From Aquitalea aquatilis (lineage in GTDB: Bacteria; Pseudomonadota; Gammaproteobacteria; Burkholderiales; Chromobacteriaceae): a stretch of 64,000 bases of DNA. The stretch spans positions 2,418,001-2,482,000 of the forward strand of contig NZ_CP039731.1 of the NCBI RefSeq assembly GCF_005155025.1. The letters are read 5' to 3'. Position numbers and translations under genes: made by a program. The notes under the pieces are model-generated. The model was not told the origin of the DNA. It saw only the letters and a list, made by a program, of their open reading frames with translations, and ran no database searches. This document shows positions 43,478 to 52,335 of the stretch, piece after piece (within the stretch, counting starts at the first letter, position 1; each line of letters starts with the position of its first letter).

Positions 43478-44569
43478 ATGAAAAAAATGCTTGTAGGCGG
43501 CCTGCTGGCTGCATCTGCACTGGCTGCTCAGGCTGGCGCACCGGTTGTCAATATTTACAACTGGTCGGATTACATTGCGCCCACCACGGTGCCCGATTTC
43601 AGCAAGAAAACCGGCATCAAGGTACGCTACGACGTGTATGACAGCATGGAGACGCTGAATGCCAAGCTGGTGACCGGCCGCTCCGGCTATGACATCACCG
43701 TGCCTTCCAATAATGTGCTGGAAGTCGGCATCAAGGCCGGCCTGTTCCAGCCGCTGGACAAGAGCAAGATCCCCAATTACAAGAACCTGGACCCGGCCCT
43801 GCTGAAGCTGATGGAAGCATCCGATCCGGGTAACAAATACGCCGTGCCGTATTTCTGGGGCGTCATCACCCTGGGCATCAATGAAGACAAGGTGAAAAAG
43901 GCGCTGGGCGGCAAGCTGCCGGCCAATGAATGGGATCTGCTGTTCAAGCCGGAATACGCTTCCAAGCTGAAGTCCTGCGGCGTCAGCATTCTGGACTCCG
44001 CTGCCGACGTACTGCCCAAGGTGCTGCACTACTACGGCAAGCAGCCGGGTAGCAATAACGAAGCCGACTACAAGGCCGTTACCCCGCAGCTGGCTGCCAT
44101 CCGCAGCAGCATCACCCAGTTCTCGTCCTCCGGCTATATCAACGATATCGCCAATGGCGACGTCTGCCTGGCCATGGGTTATGGCGGTGACCTGAACATC
44201 GCCAAGCGTCGTGCCGAAGAAGCCAAGCGCGGCGTGAACATCAAGGTGCTGATGCCGTCGTCCGGCGTGGCTTTCTGGGTGGACAGCATGACCATTCCGA
44301 AGGATTCGGCCAATGTGGCCAATGCGCTGGCCTTCATCAACTACACGCTGGACCCGCATGTGGCAGCGGCCAACGCCAACAAGGTGACTTACGCACCGGG
44401 CAGCCTGGCTGCACGTCCCTTTGTTGACAAGAAGTATCTGGCTGACCGCAGCATCTTCCCGACGGCAGATGATGTGAAAAAAGGCTTCATCATGAAGTCG
44501 GTTGACCCGAAAACCCTGCGCGTGTACTCGCGTCTGTGGCAAAACTTCAAGCTGGGCCGTGCCGGCTGA
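43478..44569 (+). CDS. Polyamine (putrescine-type) ABC transporter periplasmic binding protein
   Basis: A 363-aa periplasmic solute-binding protein of the PotD/PotF family. The signal peptide ends near residue 19 (ALAAQA). The mature part begins VVNIYNWSDYIAP, the family signature. The ligand pocket includes YDITVPSNN, WGVITLGIN and GYGGDLNIA. Closest in style to PotF (putrescine). No permease or ATPase genes are adjacent, so it either works with a transporter encoded elsewhere or has a sensory role. AAGGAGTAGGG precedes the ATG. A terminator follows. Confidence 0.92.
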   Translation: MKKMLVGGLLAASALAAQAGAPVVNIYNWSDYIAPTTVPDFSKKTGIKVRYDVYDSMETLNAKLVTGRSGYDITVPSNNVLEVGIKAGLFQPLDKSKIPNYKNLDPALLKLMEASDPGNKYAVPYFWGVITLGINEDKVKKALGGKLPANEWDLLFKPEYASKLKSCGVSILDSAADVLPKVLHYYGKQPGSNNEADYKAVTPQLAAIRSSITQFSSSGYINDIANGDVCLAMGYGGDLNIAKRRAEEAKRGVNIKVLMPSSGVAFWVDSMTIPKDSANVANALAFINYTLDPHVAAANANKVTYAPGSLAARPFVDKKYLADRSIFPTADDVKKGFIMKSVDPKTLRVYSRLWQNFKLGRAG

Positions 44570-44594
44570 TTGCGCGCACCTGGCATGACACCAA

Positions 44595-44618
44595 AAGCTC
44601 CCGCAAGGGAGCTTTTTT
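44595..44618 (+). terminator. Terminator after the polyamine-binding protein gene
   Basis: An 8-bp stem (AAGCTCCC / GGGAGCTT) with a GCAA loop is followed by T residues, 25 bp past the stop. Confidence 0.92.
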
Positions 44619-44772
44619 CATGTCCAGAGCGGCTAGCCGGCCACTGAATCGCGGGAAACCACGCTGGTGAACGGGGCGACTTTTGCCGGTGGTCTTGGTA
44701 TCCTTGCAGGTTCGATATTGTCGACGGCCGGATGGCTGCCGACAAATGTTTATGCTAATGCCAGGAGTGTTG

Positions 44773-45480
44773 ATGATACCCAACCGCCAGCTCAATGATT
44801 ATGTGCGCGAACAGGGTTTGAAGCTTGACCGTACCGAACTGCAAATCGCCGTGATGACCCTGCAGGCGGTGCTGGACGTGGACAAGGCGCCGGTGCAGCG
44901 CGATCTGTTCCGCTATCCGGTGCCCAAGCTGAGCGAGGATGGTGCTTGCTCGCTGATCGAGGAACTGGCCGACGAGCCGTATGACCTGGCCCCCTGGTTT
45001 GGCGGCGAGAGCGAGCCGGCCCGCACTCTGCTGACTAATCTGAATGCGCTGGTGGACTCGGTCAATCACAAGATCGGTGCCGACTGGCTGGGCATCTATC
45101 GCCGCGCTGGCGAAGGCAAGCAGGCGCGTCTGCTCAAGCTGGCTTATCTGGGCCTGCCCAGCCGGGCCGAATTTCCGCTGACTGAAGCCTTTGCCGAAAC
45201 CAGCAATAACAGCCGGGTGGGTCTGACCGGCTGGGGCGTGCTGATTGAAGACGTGGCCGCCTGGCGGGCAGAAGGCGGCGGCTATTACGAATGCGATCCC
45301 AAGGTAAAAAGCGAAGTGTGCCTGCCCATCGTTGACGAGCACGACCGCGTGCTGGGCATTCTGGATGCCGAATCCAGCCAGGTGGGTTTCTTCGATGAAA
45401 GCCGTCTGGTTTGGCTGGCGGCATTGGCCATTGTTCTGGCCGCTCCATTCGCTGCCATGCCGCCGCTTGAAAAGATGTAA
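44773..45480 (+). CDS. GAF-domain protein
   Basis: A 235-aa cytoplasmic protein. The N-terminal about 75 residues are unassigned. Residues about 90-230 form a GAF domain (DWLGIYRRAG, then KSEVCLPIVDEHDRVLGILDAESS, FFDES). The stretch around YYECDPKVKSEVCLPI resembles free methionine-(R)-sulfoxide reductases and keeps a Cys at the ECD position. The usual CG resolving-cysteine motif appears as TG, so that activity is uncertain. The ATG at 44773 follows CAGGAGTGTTG. It stands between two terminators with ribA downstream. Confidence 0.75.
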   Translation: MIPNRQLNDYVREQGLKLDRTELQIAVMTLQAVLDVDKAPVQRDLFRYPVPKLSEDGACSLIEELADEPYDLAPWFGGESEPARTLLTNLNALVDSVNHKIGADWLGIYRRAGEGKQARLLKLAYLGLPSRAEFPLTEAFAETSNNSRVGLTGWGVLIEDVAAWRAEGGGYYECDPKVKSEVCLPIVDEHDRVLGILDAESSQVGFFDESRLVWLAALAIVLAAPFAAMPPLEKM

Positions 45481-45565
45481 CTTGCCCTCAGTTAAATAGT
45501 ACTGACTATTACTAATTGCTTTGCGTGGCAAGCGCTAAGCTTTCTGAACAGATTCCGGAGCAAGC

Positions 45566-46189
45566 ATGGCCGTGCAATTTCCTAATCCCCTGGTAGAACC
45601 CGCTGTCGATTATGTGGCCAGCTGCCGCCTGCCCACGCCGTGGGGTGAGTTCACCATGCATGGTTTCGAGGAAACCGAGACCCGGCGCGAACACGTGGTG
45701 CTGACCCTGGGCAATGTTGCCGATGGTCTGCCAGTGCTGGCCCGTCTGCATTCGGAGTGTCTGACTGGCGATGCGCTGTTTTCGCTGCGCTGCGATTGCG
45801 GCTTCCAGCTGGAGGCGGCACTGGACGCCATCGCCAAGGAAGGTCGTGGTGCCTTGCTCTACCTGCGGCAGGAGGGTCGCGGTATTGGCCTCATCAACAA
45901 GATCCGCGCCTACAAGCTGCAGGATGGCGGTGCGGATACAGTAGAGGCCAACGAACAGCTGGGCTTCCCGGCGGACATGCGCGATTTCCGCGTGGCGCGC
46001 CATATGCTGGATGCGCTGTCCATCAAGAGCGTGCGGGTGATGACCAATAACCCGCGCAAGCTGGAAACCCTGAAGAACGCCGGTATTGATGTCGTGGAGC
46101 GGGTGCCGTTGATGGTGGGGCGTAATCCGCACAACGACCGTTACCTCGATACCAAGGCCGCCAAGCTCGGGCACATGCTGTTTTCCTGA
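45566..46189 (+). CDS. ribA: GTP cyclohydrolase II
   Basis: A 207-aa Zn enzyme converting GTP to 2,5-diamino-6-ribosylamino-pyrimidinone phosphate, the first step of riboflavin synthesis. Zn ligands are in [18 protein letters not shown] (three Cys). [10 protein letters not shown] and the catalytic [11 protein letters not shown] region are present. It is a stand-alone RibA, not fused to RibB. The ATG follows CCGGAGCAAGC. I saw no FMN riboswitch in the 85-bp leader. A terminator follows. Confidence 0.96.
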   Translation: MAVQFPNPLVEPAVDYVASCRLPTPWGEFTMHGFEETETRREHVVLTLGNVADGLPVLARLHSECLTGDALFSLRCDCGFQLEAALDAIAKEGRGALLYLRQEGRGIGLINKIRAYKLQDGGADTVEANEQLGFPADMRDFRVARHMLDALSIKSVRVMTNNPRKLETLKNAGIDVVERVPLMVGRNPHNDRYLDTKAAKLGHMLFS

Positions 46190-46211
46190 GTTGTCAGTCT
46201 TTGCTGCCCCA

Positions 46212-46240
46212 AAATGCCAGAGCGTTGCTCTGGCATTTTT
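46212..46240 (+). terminator. Terminator after ribA
   Basis: A 12-bp stem (AAATGCCAGAGC / GCTCTGGCATTT) with a 3-nt loop is followed by T residues, 22 bp past the stop. Confidence 0.93.
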
Positions 46241-46365
46241 CATGGTTGCTGCGCGCACTATGGCGGAGACTGAAGTTACGGCATAATTTGCCGATATATT
46301 TAAAATAAAATAAGCGTACAGTTTTAATTGCATGGGGCTGGCAAGCAAGGCGATGAGGAGTCACT

Positions 46366-47028
46366 GTGAAAGTCACACCCAAGCAGAATGTGTTGTTGAA
46401 TGCGTCGGCCTGGAATCCACTGCCGGCTTACCGCGCTGCGCCAGCCGTGGCGCAGTTGGCCGATTTTCAGCCCGGCAGCGAGGTATTGGCCGAATACCTG
46501 GACTGGGTGGCCTATCTGGATGATCTGGCCAGGCAGGCCAGGGAAGGGCAGGACGACGACGGGCGGCGGCTGGCGCTGGCCAAGTTGCGTTTTTTGCATC
46601 GCCGGGTGCTGTTGCTGCACGAGCAGATGATGCAGGGCGGACGCAGTCAGGTGAAGGCCGGGCTGGATGCGCTGTTACGGCTGGCTGGCGAACTGGAGCA
46701 GGTGGTACAGGAGCTGACCGGACGCCAGCCGCCGGTGGTGGATGAGTGGCCCTTGCCCTACCGCTTGTATAGCCGGCAGTCACCGCCGGCGGAGGGCTTG
46801 CGGCTGATGGCGGCTGGGCGCGAGCGGCGCTTGCGGCCACGGTTGGCCGGCAATGTGCTGCATCCGGATGAGCAGCATGCTGCACGGCTGGTGTTGCATG
46901 GCATGCGTTTTGTCATGGCGCTGGTGCGCGATGGTTTCGGCATGGCGCAGCATCCGCTGCTGCTGCAGGCGGCAGATCAGGTATTGCGCATCAATCAGCT
47001 GATTGGCCCGGAGCAGGGCAATATATAG
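46366..47028 (+). CDS. Hypothetical protein, Leu/Arg-rich, predicted helical
   Basis: A 220-aa protein I do not recognise. There is no signal peptide or membrane segment. Leucine and arginine are abundant, with helical stretches (ALAKLRFLHRRVLLLHEQMM, LLRLAGELEQVVQELTG). Codon use is like neighbouring genes, which supports it being real. AAGGCGATGAGGAG precedes the ATG, and an AT-rich promoter-like stretch (46280-46330) lies upstream. It ends 20 bp before a bidirectional terminator shared with the tRNA array. Confidence 0.7.
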   Translation: MKVTPKQNVLLNASAWNPLPAYRAAPAVAQLADFQPGSEVLAEYLDWVAYLDDLARQAREGQDDDGRRLALAKLRFLHRRVLLLHEQMMQGGRSQVKAGLDALLRLAGELEQVVQELTGRQPPVVDEWPLPYRLYSRQSPPAEGLRLMAAGRERRLRPRLAGNVLHPDEQHAARLVLHGMRFVMALVRDGFGMAQHPLLLQAADQVLRINQLIGPEQGNI

Positions 47029-47047
47029 AGTAGGGTGCCGCAATGAA

Positions 47048-47077
47048 AAAAGCCGGAATCGTGAGATTCCGGCTTTT
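47048..47077. terminator. Bidirectional terminator between hypothetical gene and tRNA array
   Basis: A 13-bp stem (AAAAGCCGGAATC / GATTCCGGCTTTT) with a GTGA loop. A/T runs on both sides allow it to end the plus-strand gene and the minus-strand tRNA transcript. Confidence 0.9.
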
Positions 47078-47081
47078 GAGT

Positions 47082-47157
<76 letters not shown>

Positions 47158-47213
47158 GGTGTTGCTTGACTTGCCATGCGGTCTGGAGCCGACATCACAA
47201 GCTGACTGTAGTG

Positions 47214-47289
<76 letters not shown>

Positions 47290-47343
47290 GGTAATGCTGG
47301 ACTCCTGATAACCGTCAGTGTGTCATCAAAAGCTTACTGTCTG

Positions 47344-47419
<76 letters not shown>

Positions 47420-47441
47420 ACGGGTACTACGTCTGGTACTC

Positions 47442-47517
47442 TGGCGTCCCCACGGGGAGTCGAACCCCGGTTACCGCCGTGAAAGGGCGATGTCCTAGGC
47501 CACTAGACGATGGGGAC
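47442..47517 (-). tRNA. tRNA-Glu (TTC)
   Basis: A 76-nt cloverleaf: acceptor GTCCCCA / TGGGGAC, anticodon TTC in CCCTTTCACGG, T-arm GGGGTTCGAACCCC, CCA encoded. Second gene of the array in transcription order. Confidence 0.97.
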
Positions 47518-47546
47518 CCTAAGAACTTTATCCGACTGGAACGGTT

Positions 47547-47622
<76 letters not shown>

Positions 47623-47647
47623 GTGTGTGTCGTTCACAGTGGGGCGC

Positions 47648-47676
47648 AGTATAGACAGGCTGCCGTTGGCTGTAAA
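47648..47676 (-). promoter_or_regulatory. Sigma-70 promoter of the tRNA array
   Basis: On the minus strand TTTACA (47671-47676) and TATACT (47648-47653) are separated by 17 bp. They lie 25 bp upstream of the first tRNA. Confidence 0.75.
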
Positions 47677-47713
47677 GGGATCTGCGAAAAAAATTTTGCT
47701 GCGCGGCCTGCGC

Positions 47714-47719
47714 TATAAT
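47714..47719 (+). promoter_or_regulatory. -10 element of the hpnC promoter
   Basis: A perfect TATAAT lies 33 bp upstream of the hpnC start. No good -35 at normal spacing was found, so only the -10 is annotated. Confidence 0.4.
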
Positions 47720-47752
47720 CGGCGGCTTAGCAATGACTGTGCGGGAATGCCG

Positions 47753-48565
47753 ATGTCGGTTGGCCATTATGAAAACTTCCCGGTAGGTTCCATTTTGCTG
47801 CCCCGCCGCATGCGCCGGGCGGTGCATGCCATCTACCATTTTGCCCGCTATGCCGACGATGTTGCCGACGAGGGTGACAAGCAGCCGGAAGAACGGCTGC
47901 GCGAGCTGGCGCATCTGCAGGACGAGCTGGATGTCATCCGTGACGGTGGCATCCCGGCCATGCCGCTGATGCGTAATCTGGCTGCCGCCATCAGCAGCCA
48001 TGCGCTGCCCATGCAGCCGTTTTACGATCTGCTGTCGGCCTTCAGCCAGGATGTGGTGAAAAAGCGTTACCAGAACTTTGCCGAAGTGGTGGACTATTGT
48101 CGCCGTTCGGCCAATCCGGTAGGGCGGCTGATGCTGGCCCTGTATGGTGAAAACGACCCGCGCAGCCAGGCCATGTCTGATGGCATCTGCACCGCGCTGC
48201 AACTGATCAATTTCCTGCAGGACGTGGCCATCGACTGGGACAAGGACCGCATCTATATCCCGCTGGATGATCTGCAGAAATTCCGTATCCGCGAATCGCA
48301 GATCGCCGGGCGCGATGCCACCGGCCTGTGGCGGCCGATGATGCTGGCGCAAATCGAGCGCACCCGTAAAATGCTGCAGGCCGGTGCGCCGCTGGGCAAG
48401 GTGCTCAAGGGGCGGCTGGGTCTGGAATTGCGGCTGGTCATCATGGGCGGCGAGCGTATTCTGAAAAAGCTGCACGACAGTGGCGGCGATGTGTTTCGCC
48501 AGCGCCCGGTGCTGACCTGGCGCGACTGGATTTATATGTTCTGGCGTGCGCTGCGTGCCCGCTAA
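47753..48565 (+). CDS. hpnC: Squalene/phytoene synthase family protein HpnC
   Basis: A 270-aa prenyltransferase-fold enzyme. HpnC converts presqualene diphosphate to hydroxysqualene in the HpnCDE route to squalene. The first aspartate-rich motif is YADDVADEGD (about 33-42), the second DVAIDWDKDR (about 160). The ATG at 47753 was preferred (GCGGG upstream); ATG 47747 is two codons earlier in frame. First gene of hpnC-hpnD-hpnE, with 151 bp before hpnD. Confidence 0.92.
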   Translation: MSVGHYENFPVGSILLPRRMRRAVHAIYHFARYADDVADEGDKQPEERLRELAHLQDELDVIRDGGIPAMPLMRNLAAAISSHALPMQPFYDLLSAFSQDVVKKRYQNFAEVVDYCRRSANPVGRLMLALYGENDPRSQAMSDGICTALQLINFLQDVAIDWDKDRIYIPLDDLQKFRIRESQIAGRDATGLWRPMMLAQIERTRKMLQAGAPLGKVLKGRLGLELRLVIMGGERILKKLHDSGGDVFRQRPVLTWRDWIYMFWRALRAR

Positions 48566-48716
48566 GCACGGCTAACAAAAAAACTGGTGCAGCGTTGCGC
48601 CGCCTGGCCCCTGGAGTGCCGCGCTATTTTGTTGGCTGCTCCAGCGACCGCTACAGACAATAACAACCATTCTTCGGGATGCTCCGGCAGGCCCGATGGC
48701 AGATGAGGAGAGGCGA

Positions 48717-49562
48717 GTGACGCCGCAGCAGTATTGTCAGGACAAGGCCGCCAGCAGCGGCTCCAGCTTTTACACCAGTTTCCGCTTTTTGCCGGCAGAT
48801 CGTCGCGATGCCATTACCGCGCTGTATGCCTTTTGCCGCGAAGTGGACGATGTGGTGGACGAGTGCCACGACGAGGGCGTGGCCCGTGCCAAGCTGGCCT
48901 GGTGGCGTGGCGAGGTGACCAAGCTCTACCACGGCCAGCCTGAGCATCCGGTGATGCAGGCGCTCAAGCCGCATGTGACCGCGCTCGACCTGCCGCAGAA
49001 CCTGCTGGAAGAAATTGTCGACGGCATGCAGATGGACCTGGACTTCGCCCGTTACGAGCGCTTTCAGGATTTGCTGCTGTACTGCCACCGGGTGGCCGGC
49101 GTGGTGGGCCAGCTGGCCGCGCAGATTTTCGGCTATCAGGACCGGCAGACACTGAAATACGCCCACGAACTGGGCATCGCCTTTCAGCTGACCAATATCA
49201 TCCGCGATGTGGGTGAGGACGTGCGCCGTGGTCGCATCTACCTGCCGGTAGAAGAACTGCAGCGCTTCAATGTGCCGGCCAGTGATCTGAGCAGTTATCA
49301 GGAAACCCCGGAATTCGCCGCGCTGATGAGCTTCCAGATCGAGCGTGCCCGTGAATACTACCGCCGCGCCTGGGATTTGCTGCCGGCAGTGGACCGCAAA
49401 AGCCAGCGTCCCGGCTTGCTGATGGCCGCCATTTACCGCGCCACGCTGGAGGAAATCCAGCTGGACGGTCCGGCCAAGGTGCTCAACCAGCGCCTGTCGC
49501 TGACGCCGCTGCGCAAGCTGTGGCTGGCCTGGCGCACCTGGGTGCTGGGTTACCAGGCCTGA
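48717..49562 (+). CDS. hpnD: Presqualene diphosphate synthase HpnD
   Basis: A 281-aa enzyme that condenses two farnesyl diphosphates to presqualene diphosphate. Motifs are CREVDDVVDE (first Asp-rich) and NIIRDVGEDVRRGRIYLP (second). SGSSFYTSFRFLP at the N-terminus is typical of HpnD. GTG 48717 is preferred because AGGAGAGG sits at the right distance and the protein then starts TPQQYCQDKAA like its relatives; ATG 48696 would overlap that ribosome binding site. It is followed by hpnE after 7 bp. Confidence 0.93.
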   Translation: MTPQQYCQDKAASSGSSFYTSFRFLPADRRDAITALYAFCREVDDVVDECHDEGVARAKLAWWRGEVTKLYHGQPEHPVMQALKPHVTALDLPQNLLEEIVDGMQMDLDFARYERFQDLLLYCHRVAGVVGQLAAQIFGYQDRQTLKYAHELGIAFQLTNIIRDVGEDVRRGRIYLPVEELQRFNVPASDLSSYQETPEFAALMSFQIERAREYYRRAWDLLPAVDRKSQRPGLLMAAIYRATLEEIQLDGPAKVLNQRLSLTPLRKLWLAWRTWVLGYQA

Positions 49563-49569
49563 TCCTGAC

Positions 49570-50874
49570 ATGGCTGCCATTCCACGTATTGCCATCATCG
49601 GGGCCGGCTGGGCCGGCCTGGCGGCGGCCGTTGAGTTGGCTGGCCACGCCGAGCTGACGCTGTTTGAAGCCGGGCGCGAGCCGGGCGGGCGGGCACGCCG
49701 CATCAGTGCCAGCGACAGCCAGCTGGATAACGGCCAGCATATTCTGATCGGTGGCTATCACCAGTGTCTGCGGCTGATGCGCAAAGTGGGTGTCGACCCC
49801 GAACAGGCCATGCAGCGCCTGCCCTTGAGCTGGCATCGCCAGGATGGCATACGCATGCAATGCCCACGCTGGCCGGCCCCGCTGCATGTGCTGGCTGGCC
49901 TGCTGTCGGTCAAGGGCTTGGGCTGGCAGGACAAGTGGCGCTTGGCCCGCGCCTTGCAAAGCCTGCAGCGTCAGGGCTGGCGGCTGGCCGAAGACTGTAC
50001 GGTCAAGCGCTGGTTGCAGCAGCAAACCCAGTCGGACTGGCTGGTGGAGCAATTCTGGCGGCCCATGGTGCTGTCGGCGCTCAATACGCCGCTGGAGCAG
50101 GCCTCGATGCAGATTCTGGCGACCACGCTGCGCGACAGCCTGGGTGGCCGTCGTGCCGACAGCGACCTGTTGCTGCCCAGGCAGGACCTGTCGGCACTGT
50201 TTCCCACCCCGGCCTTGCGCTGGCTCAGCGAGCAGGGCGTGCAGTGGCGCGGCGGCGTGCGGGTGGAGCAGCTGCAAGCCGCCTCACATGGCGTGCTGGT
50301 GGATGGTCAGCCTTTCGACGCGGCCATCGTGGCGCTGGCGCCTTATCACGCCGCCGCCCTGTTGCAGGAGCCGGTTTTGCAGGCGCAGGTCAAGGCTTTC
50401 CAGTACTGGCCGATATATACCGCATACCTGCGCTACGATGCCGACATCGCCATGCCCTTGCCGATGATGGGCTTGCAGGGCGGCACACTGGACTGGCTGT
50501 TCGACCGCCAGGCGCTGTCTGGTGAGCGTGGCTTGCTGGCTGCTGTCATCAGCGCACCGCTGCTGGCGGTACAGGCGCTGAGTCGCGAAGCGCTGCTGCG
50601 CAAGGTGGAAACCGATATCGGTGAGCTGCTGCCGGCCTTGAACGGCCTGCAGCCGACCGCCGCGCAGCTGATCGTGGAAAAGCGCGCCACCTTTGCCTCA
50701 ACCGTGGGACTGACAAGACCACACTGCCGTAGCAGGGTACAATCGGTTTTTCTGGCGGGGGACTGGCTGTGCCCGGACTACCCCGCCACGCTGGAAGGGG
50801 CGGTGCAAAGCGGTGTGACTGCCGCCCGCCAGCTATTACAGGATTTGCCATCATCACGGGTCGCCGCCGGGTGA
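49570..50874 (+). CDS. hpnE: Hydroxysqualene dehydroxylase HpnE (FAD-dependent)
   Basis: A 434-aa amine-oxidase-like flavoprotein. HpnE reduces hydroxysqualene to squalene. The N-terminal dinucleotide-binding motif IIGAGWAGLAAAVEL is at residues 8-22, with GREPGGRARR after it and the C-terminal FLAGDWLCPDYPATLEGAVQ FAD-binding end. It completes the squalene-forming trio; no squalene-hopene cyclase gene follows in this window. The start is 7 bp after the hpnD stop. Confidence 0.92.
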   Translation: MAAIPRIAIIGAGWAGLAAAVELAGHAELTLFEAGREPGGRARRISASDSQLDNGQHILIGGYHQCLRLMRKVGVDPEQAMQRLPLSWHRQDGIRMQCPRWPAPLHVLAGLLSVKGLGWQDKWRLARALQSLQRQGWRLAEDCTVKRWLQQQTQSDWLVEQFWRPMVLSALNTPLEQASMQILATTLRDSLGGRRADSDLLLPRQDLSALFPTPALRWLSEQGVQWRGGVRVEQLQAASHGVLVDGQPFDAAIVALAPYHAAALLQEPVLQAQVKAFQYWPIYTAYLRYDADIAMPLPMMGLQGGTLDWLFDRQALSGERGLLAAVISAPLLAVQALSREALLRKVETDIGELLPALNGLQPTAAQLIVEKRATFASTVGLTRPHCRSRVQSVFLAGDWLCPDYPATLEGAVQSGVTAARQLLQDLPSSRVAAG

Positions 50875-50893
50875 CTCACAGCAGAAAATCAAT

Positions 50894-51652
50894 ATGAACC
50901 AAACATTTGCCAAAGATTGTCTGGCTGGCCGCGTCATTCTGGTGACGGGTGCTACGCAAGGGGTAGGTCGGGAAGCTGCGCTGACGTTTGCCGCGCACGG
51001 TGCGTCGGTGGTATTGCTGGCGCGCAGCGTCAAGGGGCTGGAAAAGGTCTACGATGAAATCGTGGCCGCCGGTGGCAAAGAGCCTGCTGCCATTCCGCTG
51101 GATCTGCTGACGGCGACCGACGAGCAATTGAGCAACGCCGCTTTCCAGATCAAGCGCGAACTGGGCCAGCTGGATGGCATCGTGCATTGCGCCTCGCATT
51201 TTTATGCCTTGTCGCCGCTGTCCAACCAGGGCATAGACGAGTGGATGAACCAGTACCGCATCAATACCGTGGCACCGTTTGCGCTGACCCGCGCCTGCCT
51301 GCCACTGTTGAAGGAGTCGGCCGACGCCTCGGTATTGTTCATGGGTGAAACCCATTCGCTGCACCCGGCGGCTTACTGGGGCGGCTTCGGCGCGTCCAAG
51401 GCTGGCCTCAACTACCTGACCCGCGTGGCGGCTGACGAGTGGGAGGTGTATCCGAACCTGCGCGTCAACCAGCTGATTCCGGGTCCGGTGAATTCGCCGC
51501 AACGCAATCGCACCCATCCGGGCGAAGCCAAGAGCGAGCGGGCTGATCTGGCCACGCTGATGCCCTATCTGCTGCACTGGATGAGTGATGCCAGTAAGGG
51601 GCAGAGCGGCGAAATCGTCGAACTGGACCTGCGCAGTCAAAAAGGCGAATAA
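50894..51652 (+). CDS. Short-chain dehydrogenase/reductase family protein (YciK-like)
   Basis: A 252-aa Rossmann-fold protein. The nucleotide-binding TGATQGVGRE is at residues 18-27, NTVAPFALTR near 124. At the active site the usual Y-x-x-x-K reads F165-G-A-S-K169 (WGGFGASKAG); Ser155 is present and the nearest Tyr is 161. If F165 truly occupies the Tyr position, normal SDR catalysis is doubtful. Similar to YciK-type SDRs of unknown substrate. It lies directly after hpnE and may be cotranscribed, but no pathway link is evident. Confidence 0.85.
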   Translation: MNQTFAKDCLAGRVILVTGATQGVGREAALTFAAHGASVVLLARSVKGLEKVYDEIVAAGGKEPAAIPLDLLTATDEQLSNAAFQIKRELGQLDGIVHCASHFYALSPLSNQGIDEWMNQYRINTVAPFALTRACLPLLKESADASVLFMGETHSLHPAAYWGGFGASKAGLNYLTRVAADEWEVYPNLRVNQLIPGPVNSPQRNRTHPGEAKSERADLATLMPYLLHWMSDASKGQSGEIVELDLRSQKGE

Positions 51653-51708
51653 GCGGCACGGGGCCGGTCATCACGCGGTGGCCGGCAGATGGTCTATGGG
51701 GGGAGAGC

Positions 51709-52314
51709 ATGAAGAGTCTGTGGATCTGGCCCTTGCTGGTGCTGCTGGCCGGCTGCAACTGGGTCAATAATGTGTCCGGCCTGTCCAAGGAGGCACACAA
51801 GGCGCTGGGCGCTGCCTGCCGCCAGACCGGCCGCTCGCTGGAAGAGTGCTTCAAGCGCAACCCGGAGGCTGATACTGCGGCCATTTATGCCGGCTGGCGC
51901 GAGATGAACGAGTACATGTCCAAGAACAAGCTGGACACCATGGAGCCGCCAGCCAGTGACAGCCCCAAGCCACACGGTGACACGGCGTCCGCCGCCAAGG
52001 ATGGTGCTGCCGCACCAGCCGCCACCCCGGCAGAGGGCAAGTCCTCCAGTGCGGCACCCAGCCCGGCAGCCCCGCCGCCACTGAGCAGCGAGGAGGCCGA
52101 CAAGGCCGCCAAGAGCGATCCGCAGGTGGCGGCCGTACTGGCCGCCATTCGTCATAATGGTGGGGCTGAGAAAGCCAAGGCCAAGGCGGGCAGTAGTAGC
52201 GGTGAACCAGACCAGAAGCGCCTGCTCAACATCATCCAGCAACTCAATGGCAACAAACCTGCCGACAACGGCCAGCCCCCGGCCGACAATGCCAATAACG
52301 CCAATCCCGGTTGA
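51709..52314 (+). CDS. Hypothetical lipoprotein
   Basis: A 201-aa protein with a signal peptide ending in the lipobox LLAGC (Cys16). Two further Cys (AACRQTGRSLEECF) in residues 36-47 form a small conserved-looking N-terminal domain. A long Ala/Pro/Ser-rich linker (about 80-130) leads to a short C-terminal helix EADKAAKSDPQVAAVLAAIR. Function unknown. A GGGGAGAGC ribosome-binding stretch precedes the ATG. It sits just upstream of radA. Confidence 0.75.
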   Translation: MKSLWIWPLLVLLAGCNWVNNVSGLSKEAHKALGAACRQTGRSLEECFKRNPEADTAAIYAGWREMNEYMSKNKLDTMEPPASDSPKPHGDTASAAKDGAAAPAATPAEGKSSSAAPSPAAPPPLSSEEADKAAKSDPQVAAVLAAIRHNGGAEKAKAKAGSSSGEPDQKRLLNIIQQLNGNKPADNGQPPADNANNANPG

Positions 52315-52335
52315 ATCCTTCCTGCGCTTTTCCTG

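Noticed and set aside
45481-45565. FMN riboswitch upstream of ribA
   Set aside because: The 85-bp gap is too short and lacks the conserved FMN aptamer segments.
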